Part shown: positions 34,967-44,100 of the stretch, in pieces | Layout: each line of letters begins with the position of its first letter | How positions within the stretch are numbered: position 1 is the stretch's first letter | From: Sphaerothrix epifaneia | Lineage (GTDB): Bacteria; Cyanobacteriota; Cyanobacteriia; Phormidesmidales; Phormidesmidaceae | Reading direction: 5' to 3' | DNA length: 64,000 nucleotides | NCBI RefSeq assembly: GCF_042788235.1 | Contig: NZ_JBHZOL010000066.1 | Location: 62,001-126,000, forward strand | The notes under the pieces: model-generated | Seen by the model: the letters and a program-made list of their open reading frames with translations, nothing else | Database searches by the model: none | Told to the model about the DNA's origin: nothing | Made by a program: the position numbers and the translations under genes

Positions 34967-35673
34967 ATGAAATTTAGTAAACTAAGTAATTTTTGGCTAG
35001 CTATTTGTACAGATGAAGAATAGTCTTGCCTAAATCGCTCTCTTTTGGAGTTAGCGGATGAAGGTAATTTTGTAGCTTTTGTGTAGGGTAAAGCTGTTCA
35101 CTTAAAAATGCCTCTACCAAAAGGCTTACAGCCTATGTCTGTCAAAGGGATGCTGACAAGTTTGCTGAAGCTAAATTTATCGTAATTTGTTTGGCTTTTA
35201 AGTCATCAGGCATCTATGCCATGGCTCCAAATAGATGGCTTTTTGATCGCTATGATTAGATAAAACTATTTCTGTAGATCCTGGTTACTCAACCACTGTT
35301 TAACAAGATTTGCAAAATCAATCTAAGTACTCGATTTTGTCTTAGGGTTTAGAAAACTAATAATTTTTTGAATCAATAGGCATATTTTTAGCTTTAAAAA
35401 ATAGTCAAAAATACGAACTGGTTTACCTAAAGATCTACCTTTGATTAGGCGACATTCAGTTTTTAGCAATTTTTCTTGGTTAAGAAGAACAAGTAACGCC
35501 TTAGACGAGGTACTAATCGCTAAATTTGAGGCTTGATTATGTATGCCTTTTGAGGAATTCGTTCAACAGTTTGTTTAGTTAGGCTATAGCTAGCGTCGAT
35601 TACGTTGCAAATCGAATGACGCTTTGGAAAATTTTCCAGCTTTACCCTCAATTACGTAGTAGAAAGAGAGCTT
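34967..35673. other. Long AT-rich divergent spacer
   Basis: A 707-base AT-rich region between an aldo/keto reductase gene (minus) and the manganese catalase gene (plus). I find no convincing coding frame (best: 25 codons at 35108), no tRNA-like fold and no tandem repeat. It probably contains both promoters; the length is unusual for this gene-dense window. Confidence 0.4.
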
Positions 35674-36360
35674 ATGTTTTTCCACAAAAAAGAAACGATT
35701 CAGCCCGTTAACGTCTCTGAAGCCCATCCTCGTTTTGCTCAACTTTTGTTAGAGCAGTTTGGCGGTGCGACGGGAGAGTTGACTGCGGCCTTACAATACT
35801 GGGTGCAGTCCTTCCATTGTGAGAATCCTGGTATTAAAGATATGTTGCAGGACATCGCGATCGAAGAATTTAGCCACCTTGAAATGATTGGTAAATTGAT
35901 CGAAGCTCACACTAAGAATGTAGATCAGACCGAAGCCTACAAGAGTACTTTGTTTGCAGTGCGGGGTATGGGGCCTCACTTTTTAGACAGTCAAGGGTCT
36001 TCTTGGACCGCTACCTACATCAATGAAGGCGGCGATGTAGTGCGAGACTTACGGGCAGACATTGCGGCAGAAGCTGGGGCACGTCAAACGTATGAGGAGC
36101 TGATTAAACTTGCTCCTGACGAAGGGACAAAGAAGACGCTTGTGCATCTACTAACGCGTGAAATTTCTCACACCAAGATGTTCATGCTGGCTCTAGATTC
36201 TTTGGGTAAGCTGACCGATCCACTATTCGGCAATGTCGAACCCGATGACACCGTTGATATTTATTACAACCTGTCTCAAAATGGCAAAGATGAACGCGGC
36301 CCCTGGAATTCTGACAAAGATTTCAAATATATTGCCGATCCGCTTAAATCTCACCAGTAA
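35674..36360 (+). CDS. Manganese catalase family protein
   Basis: Non-haem dimanganese catalase that breaks down hydrogen peroxide; 228 residues. The four-helix bundle ligands are visible: Glu35 (GATGELTAAL), Glu65 and His68 (IEEFSHLEMI), Glu133 (AAEAGARQTYEEL) and His166 (REISHTKMF). The C-terminal arm YYNLSQNGKDERGPWNSD is typical. A GAAAGAGAGC ribosome site precedes the ATG. It is terminated by the hairpin at 36465. Confidence 0.92.
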   Translation: MFFHKKETIQPVNVSEAHPRFAQLLLEQFGGATGELTAALQYWVQSFHCENPGIKDMLQDIAIEEFSHLEMIGKLIEAHTKNVDQTEAYKSTLFAVRGMGPHFLDSQGSSWTATYINEGGDVVRDLRADIAAEAGARQTYEELIKLAPDEGTKKTLVHLLTREISHTKMFMLALDSLGKLTDPLFGNVEPDDTVDIYYNLSQNGKDERGPWNSDKDFKYIADPLKSHQ

Positions 36361-36464
36361 ATTGGATTTGAGTTCCTATCTAACAATCGCTGTTTTGCTA
36401 GAGTACGACTTGCTCTGTTCTTTGCAAATGGGATAGGTAGTAATTTTTGCGAGATATGATTGAT

Positions 36465-36498
36465 GGCGACCTCGGTGTTAAGGCGGAGGTCGCCGCTT
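36465..36498 (+). terminator. Terminator of the Mn catalase gene
   Basis: A perfect nine-base stem (GGCGACCTC at 36465-36473, GAGGTCGCC at 36485-36493) is followed by GCTTTT. It lies about 105 bases after the catalase stop and inside the first codons of the longest reading of the next gene, arguing for a later start there. Confidence 0.7.
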
Positions 36499-36501
36499 TT
36501 G

Positions 36502-37287
36502 ATGAGCTATCAAGTTGGCTTTGGGTCTATGATTCCACTCAGGTTGCAAGCAGGGCTTTGGGGGTTACTGGCCGGATCAGCTCTATTGCTAGGGGCAGGG
36601 GTTGGCTATTATGCTCGAATTCCGCAAAAGGCGATCGCGGTGATTATGGCATTTGGTGCAGGTGTGCTGATTTCTGCGCTGGCTTTTGAACTCATGGATG
36701 AAGCTTATAGTCGCGGTGGCTTTGACTCAACGGCGTTGGGCTTTTTGGGGGGCGCTGTTATTTACACCCTGGCCAACGGATATTTAGCTGAGCAAGGCGC
36801 ACGCCATCGTAAACGTTCTGGTCAGCAGCAACCCAAGGAAGACGAAAGCCAGGGAAGCGGGTTGGCGATCGCCATCGGTGCCCTTTTAGACGGCATTCCA
36901 GAGTCAATTGCCATTGGCATCAGCATGATTGAGGGGGGTACGGTGAGCTGGGTGACAGTGGCAGCCGTCTTTCTCTCTAACGTACCAGAAGGACTTTCTA
37001 GCGCCGCTGGCATGAAGCAGGCCGGACGCTCTTGGCGCTATATCTTTGGCGTTTGGGGGTTAATCTCGCTGGTTTCAGCGGCGGCAGCCTTAGCGGGCTA
37101 TTCTCTTTTCAGCCATTTTTCTACAGAAATTATTGCCGCGACCATTGCGATCGCGGCAGGCGCTATCTTAGCGATGATTTCCGACACCATGATGCCGGAA
37201 GCCTTTGAGCAAGCTCATGACTTTGCTGGATTAATCACCGTCTGCGGCTTTCTCACAGCTTTTATTCTCAGCAAACTGGGGGGATGA
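36502..37287 (+). CDS. ZIP-family metal permease-like protein
   Basis: Polytopic membrane protein of 261 residues with about eight helices, resembling ZIP divalent-metal transporters. The TM4/TM5 signature positions read LLDGIPESIAIG and FLSNVPEGLSSA: the Pro-Glu pairs are kept but the usual His ligands are Asp, Ser or Asn. A short cytoplasmic loop (HRKRSGQQQPKEDES) separates the halves. The start is chosen after the terminator hairpin (ATG 36502; alternative ATG 36529); a frame from 36460 runs through that hairpin. The substrate is unknown. Confidence 0.8.
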   Translation: MSYQVGFGSMIPLRLQAGLWGLLAGSALLLGAGVGYYARIPQKAIAVIMAFGAGVLISALAFELMDEAYSRGGFDSTALGFLGGAVIYTLANGYLAEQGARHRKRSGQQQPKEDESQGSGLAIAIGALLDGIPESIAIGISMIEGGTVSWVTVAAVFLSNVPEGLSSAAGMKQAGRSWRYIFGVWGLISLVSAAAALAGYSLFSHFSTEIIAATIAIAAGAILAMISDTMMPEAFEQAHDFAGLITVCGFLTAFILSKLGG

Positions 37288-37301
37288 TTTCTCGCTTTTC
37301 C

Positions 37302-38261
37302 TTAGCGGCTCGCTGGCTGAGGCAAAGCCGGGGCTAAGACCTGATCAATTGCTTGCAGGACTTCGTCACTGAGTTCAACGCCAGAGGCGGCGGCATTATC
37401 CGCTAGTTGTTCGGGGCGACTAGCGCCGACGATGGCAGCAGATACTCGCTGGTCACGCAAAATCCAAGCCAGTGCCAATTGCGCCATAGAAAGATTGAGT
37501 TGCTCAGCAATGGGGCGCAATTTTTGAACTGCTTTGAGCGTGCGATCGCTGCGTAAATCTCGCATAAAGCTATTCATTTTGTCGTTGGCTGCCCGTGAGT
37601 TGGCAGGGGGAGCTTCTCCGGGTTGATATTTACCCGTCAACACCCCTTGAGCTAGCGGCGACCAAACAATTTGTCCAATGCCGTTATCGGCACACAGGGG
37701 AAACACTTTTGCTTCTGGCTGACGCCACAACATCGAATACTGGGGCTGGCTAGAAACGAATTTCTCTACATTGGGCAAATCTAGCGCTGCCTGAATTTGG
37801 GCTGGATTCCACTCGCTAAAGCCGATGTAGCGGGCTTTGCCTTGCCTGACGACTTCGCTTAGAGCGGTCATTGTTTCTTCTAAAGGGGTGTCAGCGTCGT
37901 AGCGATGGCACTGGTAGAGATCAACATAGTCGGTGCGCAAACGTTGAAGAGAAGCGTCAATTTGTTTATGAATTTGTGCTGCTGACAAACCTTGATCGGT
38001 GTCTGACATGGGAAAGTAAACTTTGGTCGCCAGGATATAAGAAGCGCGATCGCGTCCCTGTAGTACCTCGCCCAAAAATGCTTCTGCCGCACCTCGGCCA
38101 TAAACATTGGCGGTGTCAATAAAGTTAATGCCCACCTCAAAAGCTTTGTGGACGCAAGCTTCGGCTTGCTGACGCTCAACGCCGCCACTATAGGTTAGCC
38201 AGGAGCCTAAGGCAATTTCCGAAACGTTGAGGTCACTACTGCCAAGTTGTCGATATTTCAT
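37302..38261 (-). CDS. Aldo/keto reductase (potassium-channel beta-subunit-like)
   Basis: NADPH-dependent reductase of 319 residues. It has MKYRQLGSSDLNVSEIALGS at the N-terminus, Asp and Tyr in FIDTANVYGRG, Lys in ILATKVYFP and His in DLYQCHRYD. The C-terminal cofactor site reads AIVGASRPEQLADN. It resembles the YghZ/Kv-beta group that reduces reactive aldehydes. It is convergent with the ZIP-like gene, and close to an aldehyde dehydrogenase on the same strand. Confidence 0.9.
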   Translation of the reverse strand: MKYRQLGSSDLNVSEIALGSWLTYSGGVERQQAEACVHKAFEVGINFIDTANVYGRGAAEAFLGEVLQGRDRASYILATKVYFPMSDTDQGLSAAQIHKQIDASLQRLRTDYVDLYQCHRYDADTPLEETMTALSEVVRQGKARYIGFSEWNPAQIQAALDLPNVEKFVSSQPQYSMLWRQPEAKVFPLCADNGIGQIVWSPLAQGVLTGKYQPGEAPPANSRAANDKMNSFMRDLRSDRTLKAVQKLRPIAEQLNLSMAQLALAWILRDQRVSAAIVGASRPEQLADNAAASGVELSDEVLQAIDQVLAPALPQPASR

Positions 38262-38325
38262 AGTTGTTGGTTGGTTAAATGAATTAAAGGCGGTAAAGTC
38301 GGCTCTAGCCCATTGGGTGGAAGGG

Positions 38326-38424
38326 CTGCTAAAGGCAAAAGAGTGAGAGCAGAGGGCAGAAGGAAAGCTTTTCTGTTAGTGGCTTTCAGCCATTGAAGTG
38401 CCTCAACGCTAGTGGCAACAGCTA
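38326..38424 (-). repeat. Intergenic repeat, copy C
   Basis: A ~99-base element. Read on the minus strand it begins TAGCTGTTGCCACTAGCG, then TTGAGGCACTTCAATGGC, contains AAGCTTTCCTTCTGCCCT and ends GCCTTTAGC. It aligns along its length with copies at 47335, 52073 and 53384. Confidence 0.75.
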
Positions 38425-38507
38425 GAAACTTTCCAGTGGGTCAATCAGAACGATTGCACCAGTCCTACCTTCAGTGATCGGCTGGCTTAGAACCCGTCGC
38501 ATAGCGC

Positions 38508-40013
38508 TTAGAACGGATATTGGCGGGGGGTATGTTGGAGGGTGATCCAATGATCAGTGGTAAATTCTGCAACGGCCCAAGCTCCGCCAAATCGACCAAT
38601 GCCGCTATTTTTCTCGCCCCCAAACGGCGCATTCGGTAAATCGTTAACGGTTTGGTCGTTAACATGGGTCATACCTGCTTGCATTTGCAGGGCAAAGCGA
38701 AGGCCACGACCTTCATCTTGGGTAAATACGGCACTGGATAGGCCATACTCGGTGTCGTTAGCCACTTGCAAAGCTTCAGCCTCATCGCGGACTTTGATAA
38801 TCGGAGCAATTGGGCCAAATAATTCTTCTCTGGCTACCGACATCTGATTGTTGACATCTGTAAACACATGGGGCGGTAGCACCAGTCCATCTGGCTCGCC
38901 CCCTAAGCGTTGACAGGCACCTGCTTGCTTAGCTGCTTCAATATGGTCAAGCAGTGAATTTAGCTGGGCTTGATCAATAATGGGACCAATTACCGTCTCT
39001 GGATCATTGGGATCACCTACCTTAAGCTGGCTAACCCGATCAATAAAGCGATCGACAAATTCGTCATGCACCTGTTGGTCAACAATTAGCCGATTAACGC
39101 TCATACAAATTTGGCCTTCGTTGAGAAACTTGCCAAATACCGCTGCATTGACCGCCTGCTCTAGATCAGCGTCATCTAACACCACCAAAGGACTATTGCC
39201 ACCTAGTTCTAGAGACATGCGTTTTAAGATGGGGCTATCCATAATTTGCTTACCGATATGCCGCCCTGCTTGGGTCGATCCAGTGAAGGTAATCACGCGG
39301 GGAATAGGGTGAGCAACAAAAATGTCGCCAATTTCTCGGGCTGGCCCAGCGACCACGCTAAACACGCCGGGGGGTAATCCGGCTTCTTCAAAAATTTTGG
39401 CTAGAATTAGCCCCCCCGAAATGGGTGTGTTAGAGGGTGGCTTTTGCACTACAGCATTGCCTAGAGCGATCGCCGGAGCAATTGAGCGATTTGCCAGATT
39501 GAGCGCAAAATCCCACGGACTAACAACCCCCACGACCCCGACTGGCTGGCGGTAAACCCGGCTTTCTTTACCTGGGATGTCTGCAGGCAACAGCCGCCCT
39601 TCGGCTGCATAGGGAACTGAAACGGCTTGTTCCATGACGTTGCGGGCCACCTGCCATTCCAGCGTGGCTTTGGCACGAGGGCTACCCGCCTCTCGAATTG
39701 ACCAAGCAATCATTTCTGCTTTGCGGGCTTCCATGATTTCAACCGCTCGTCGCATTATCTGCGATCGCTCACTTGGCAAAGTTTTAGCCCACGCCACCTG
39801 TGCTTTTTGAGCCGATTGATAAGCCTGGTCAATATCTTGTTCGTTGGCTGCCGCAATTTCTATAATCGGCGTTTGGCGGTAAGGGTCAGTCGGCGTAATT
39901 TTATGCTTAGAGCGACCTATTACCCAGCGGCCATCGATAAATAAATGATCAAACCCAGTGTAGAGAGCAGGTGCTTGATCGGGGATTTGGGAAGTTGAAA
40001 GGGTTGCGGTCAT
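38508..40013 (-). CDS. Aldehyde dehydrogenase family protein
   Basis: NAD(P)-dependent enzyme of 501 residues that oxidises aldehydes to acids. Catalytic Cys is in EGQICMSVNRL, catalytic Glu in LELGGNSPLVV, and the cofactor loop in TFTGSTQAGRHIG. The sequence leans towards the benzaldehyde/vanillin dehydrogenase group (INDQT-like VNDQTVNDLPNAPFGG), though the substrate is not fixed. An aldo/keto reductase gene lies downstream on the same strand. Confidence 0.92.
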   Translation of the reverse strand: MTATLSTSQIPDQAPALYTGFDHLFIDGRWVIGRSKHKITPTDPYRQTPIIEIAAANEQDIDQAYQSAQKAQVAWAKTLPSERSQIMRRAVEIMEARKAEMIAWSIREAGSPRAKATLEWQVARNVMEQAVSVPYAAEGRLLPADIPGKESRVYRQPVGVVGVVSPWDFALNLANRSIAPAIALGNAVVQKPPSNTPISGGLILAKIFEEAGLPPGVFSVVAGPAREIGDIFVAHPIPRVITFTGSTQAGRHIGKQIMDSPILKRMSLELGGNSPLVVLDDADLEQAVNAAVFGKFLNEGQICMSVNRLIVDQQVHDEFVDRFIDRVSQLKVGDPNDPETVIGPIIDQAQLNSLLDHIEAAKQAGACQRLGGEPDGLVLPPHVFTDVNNQMSVAREELFGPIAPIIKVRDEAEALQVANDTEYGLSSAVFTQDEGRGLRFALQMQAGMTHVNDQTVNDLPNAPFGGEKNSGIGRFGGAWAVAEFTTDHWITLQHTPRQYPF

Positions 40014-40238
40014 TAAATCAAGAAGTGGATAGTTGCCAGCCGCTATTGCAGAAATCGGCGAAGACCGTAGTCTGCTCCGAAAGGCAGCAGAGCGATCGCA
40101 ATAGCCCGCTAGCTAAATGCTGACAAATGTTCGGGGGATCAACTTCTATCTTTGGGCTGACGGTTAGGATTAGAGCCGTATCTAGCGGTAGAACCGTTGG
40201 CAGCTAAACAACAAAGCCAGATCTCTGCTCTCTACCAA

Positions 40239-41048
40239 TTAATCGCTATAAGCGGGAAAGGCGTAGGGTGTTAGCATTTCCACCGAGCTGCCGTTGATTT
40301 GGCTCAGTTCGTTGGCCTCTAAGACAAATTGCCAAACCTCCGCGTTAGCTTGGCGATGTTCAACCAACGATGTCAACATCTCGTAGACCAAACCAAACTC
40401 GGCATAAATACCATAGTCTTGAGCGTCTGGCGTAGTCGCTAGCTGCTGATTGAGTTCGGCGCTGGCTTCAACTCGCTCAATTTCGCCAAACACAACCGGA
40501 TTGCGCGACGCATCTACTTCGCTACATTCGACGGAAAAGAACCAAATATAGTTTTTACCAATTTGCAAAGGGGGGCTACTTTCGGGCAATGAAAAGCCTA
40601 CAATTCCAGGCGTTTCTGGTAGCTCAAAGCGTATGGGACGGGTGAAAATTGGCTCTAATGTTTCCCCATCTAGCAGGTCGAATTGGGCATGGTTAGCATC
40701 AGCGTTTTGTCCGACTGGGACATAAAACCAAAAAGCTGGATAAGCTTTTGTCGTTTGGCCAATGTTAGCGGTTGGGAGCAACGCTACCAGGTTTTCCAGC
40801 GTCCGGCCAATGGGATCTCGCTCGGCGTTTCTATAAATGCAATACTCATCGCGAATAGCGCCTCCGCGCGATCGCCCGGTTGCCCCCCCTTGCTGAGTAT
40901 CGCCACCAAAAATTTGCCGAATACGCCCAATCACATCAACGGCTTTAGCTTCAGGCTCGACCCAACCAAATATCCCTACGGTCATCAGCCCAGTGGCTAG
41001 CAATCTCAGCCATTGTTTTTGAGGCAACTGTTGATTCAAACCAGCCAT
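40239..41048 (-). CDS. DUF928 domain secreted protein
   Basis: A 269-residue exported protein. Its signal peptide has a basic start and hydrophobic core (LRLLATGLMTVGIFGWV) and a likely cut after AKA. The DUF928 body carries LENLVALLP, AYPAFWFYVP, FELPETPGIVGFSLPE and NYIWFFSVEC. The function is unknown. It begins 53 bases after the TIR-CHASE2 gene on the same strand. DUF928 genes are often next to CHASE2 proteins in cyanobacteria (from memory), so it may be an extracytoplasmic partner of that sensor. Confidence 0.82.
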   Translation of the reverse strand: MAGLNQQLPQKQWLRLLATGLMTVGIFGWVEPEAKAVDVIGRIRQIFGGDTQQGGATGRSRGGAIRDEYCIYRNAERDPIGRTLENLVALLPTANIGQTTKAYPAFWFYVPVGQNADANHAQFDLLDGETLEPIFTRPIRFELPETPGIVGFSLPESSPPLQIGKNYIWFFSVECSEVDASRNPVVFGEIERVEASAELNQQLATTPDAQDYGIYAEFGLVYEMLTSLVEHRQANAEVWQFVLEANELSQINGSSVEMLTPYAFPAYSD

Positions 41049-41100
41049 GATTTAAGTCTTTGATTCAAGATAGCCCTAGTTCCAGTCTACGATTCTCTGT

Positions 41101-44100
41101 TTAGATTCGCCGCAAGCGGGCATTAAGAAGCGCAACGCTTAAACCTGACAAACCAAAGGCGGCAGCAGGCGGCACCAAAGACACCCAAACAGTTGCTCCC
41201 AGTAAAAAGCCCAAACAAACCCCATACAAAACCACTAAAGCCCCAGCGCTAGTAAGTGCCAAACGCCAAGGGCGAACCAGTTGCCAAAAGATCGCTCCGC
41301 CGACGGCTGACCACCCCCCAATCCAGAGAACTTCACCCCAAAATGGCCACCAGCGAATTAAAGGCCGACCGTCTAGAGCCGCACTGATCAGCTGACTTGC
41401 CATCTGAGCTTGCATCACAGCCCCCGGCACATCTTCGCCGTAGGGGGTATCCCAGGTGTCGGCGTTGCGATCGGTTTTGTCGGTGTAGCCAATAATCACA
41501 ATGCGATCGCGAATCATCTGGTCTAGCACCTTTTCCGACGGTTCTGTCAGCAGCCGTTCGAGCGTAATTTTAGGAGCAAACTGGTCAAGTTCTCCCTGGT
41601 AGGTTCGAAAGTTGAGCAAGGTTTGATAGCCGTTTAGCGCCGCCGGATCAAGGTAATAAGGGCCTGCGGCAAACCTGAGTTGAGGAACAGTAATCTCACC
41701 CAACCGCAGCGGCAGGTACCGATAGGTTCCGTCTGGGTGGTTAATTTGTTCAGCCGTAACCGGGATATTTTCAGCCGCCAAATAGCGCTGGGCTAACAAC
41801 AAACTGAAGGCCGTTTGCGTAGGGCAAAGAGCAGCATCTAAGGGATGCATTAGCAATTGGCGTCGGACAAATTGAATGCTGATGTTGTCTACAAAGTCAT
41901 TAAATCCGGTCTGGATTGATGGAATATCTATTTGCGGTACCCCTGCTTCGGTATCGGTACTTAGTTTGCACAAACCAATCAGGTTATCGGTTTGCTGTAG
42001 TCGTTCAGCGACGACGGCTGCAGCCGGAAAATCGCGATAAAAATCCAGGCCAATTAGTCGAGGTTCGTAAGCCGATAGCCTCGCCAACGCATCATTGAGA
42101 GCTTGATCGGGAATGGTGCCAATACTGGGCTGATAAGTGCCTTCAATCAAACGCGATCGCAGCCAAGAACCGCTTTCTTCATCAACTTCTACCAGCAAAA
42201 AGCGATCGTCTTGTGGTTCGCTAGGCCGCTGTCGCAACAGGTGGTCATAAGCTGCTAGCTCTGCCATTTGAAACAGACTCACAAAACGCGCTAAAAGCAC
42301 TACCGCCGTGGCAGCCAAACTAGCCATCACCAGCGATCGCCCTTTAATTTTGCGAAAAGGGAGTTCTTGGCTAGCGTGCAGATAGGCTTGCTGCAAGGCA
42401 GTCGGCTGGGGAAACTTACCGATAGCCTGCTGTTGCCACAACAAGGCTGCGGCCAAGTCTTTGCCGCGCAGCAAAAAGCTATCATCCCGGCTAGCCTGAT
42501 CCCACTCCCTAGCTTTAACCAGCAGACGCGTATGGGTTTTAACATGCTCTGGTTCGCTTTCTAACGTGCGATAGAGTTCACCAAAGCTAGTGAGAAAATC
42601 GCGCCCTTGCGGCTGAAAATCTATCTGAGCCAGTGACTTTAGCGTAGCGGGCAGATTAGTTCGAAAAACGGATCGATAACCAATGGGAATGAGCCGTTTG
42701 TTGAGGGATTGAGCGTAGTGAAGTTGTTCGAGACAGTCAGCAGATCTCACTGAACTAGGAGATAGCACAAACAGAAAATTTTCAGCGTTTTCAACCGCTA
42801 GTTGCCAGTTCTGCTGGGTGTCGCCATCCGTTTTCGCCACCCGTTCAGAATAAGTAGACTTCCCTTGCACTTGCAGTGTGTCATTCAGGCGGCGAACAAA
42901 GTCGGCATCAATCGGCGAGTAAGCAATAAAAACATCAATGGTCAGATCAGGGGGCTGCTGGCGACTGGCTGTAACAAAGTCTATTTGTAGTGGAGTCGGG
43001 CGATAGCGATCGCGGCTTTTGGCTAGCTTCAACCAGGCCGCGTAGTGCTGTAGATCCTGCCCTCGCAACAAAACACTGGGATTTTGTTTTTGCCGCTGCC
43101 ATTTTTGAGCCTGAACCAGCAGCAGCTTGTGAGTGCGGTGGTAGTCGGCTTCCTGCTGAAGAGTTTTAAGCAGTTGGTTTTCGTCTTCTAAATAGTCAGC
43201 TTCAACTTGATTGTCAGTAAGATCAATCACTTGTAAATGAGTCAGCGCCTCTGGCAGCGCTGCTGATTCAAGTCGCCGCGCCAAAACCGGAATAATGCGT
43301 TTATTTAGCTCAAGCGCATAGCGCAATTCTTGCTGGCACTGAGGCGATCGCAGCGCCAAGCTAGAAAGCAAAAAAACAAAATTGTCGGCCTCAGCAATGC
43401 CTCGAAACACAGCGGTTTTCAGGTTTTCTCCAGAAACCACATCTAGGCGACGATTCCAAACGGTAAAGCCTGCGCGAATCAAACTGCGATAGATTTTGTG
43501 ACTAGCTCCATCAGCCGGAGAAAACCACTGACTGCGATCGCCCGCTTCTGAAGCCTCTGCTTCCACAACGGTTTCGGCATAGGAAAGGAACACCTGTGCC
43601 ATTGAGTTTTCAGCATGTTTAGTACTGGCCGTGACAAACTCGCAGTGCAGATCGGTGGGTAAACACGGCAACAGCTTGTTTTGCAAACGTCGCCCCAGCC
43701 ATTCTTGAGCCGCCTTGCAATCTTCTCCAACCAGCAAATACTGCGACTGATACTGGTGGCGCTCCCAAATTAAAGCTTTTGCTAGCAAATCGGTGTGTTG
43801 CTGAACGTAGTTTTCGTCGTGGTGAAACAAACGGATTAAGTCAGTGAGCGCCGCTTCAAAATCGTCTTCTTGCCGAAAATAAAGCCAGTTGATTTTGCCT
43901 ATCTCTGGCGGCATATTGGCAAAAATTGAGTGCAGCCCGTTTGCTTGATAATTGACCCAGGCTAACTCACTGCCACCGGGGTGACGCTGCTGCCAGGTAG
44001 CTTTTGAAATTTGCTCAACATGGACGATGGGAATTATCCGCTTGTGGCGCTTTAGAGCCAAGCTCACTTCTTTGGCGCAGTAGGGTGAATTGACTGAGTG

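Noticed and set aside
34967..35673. Possible tRNA or CRISPR in the long AT-rich spacer
   Set aside because: No cloverleaf-like arms, no TTCGANNC-type loop and no regularly spaced repeats were seen.
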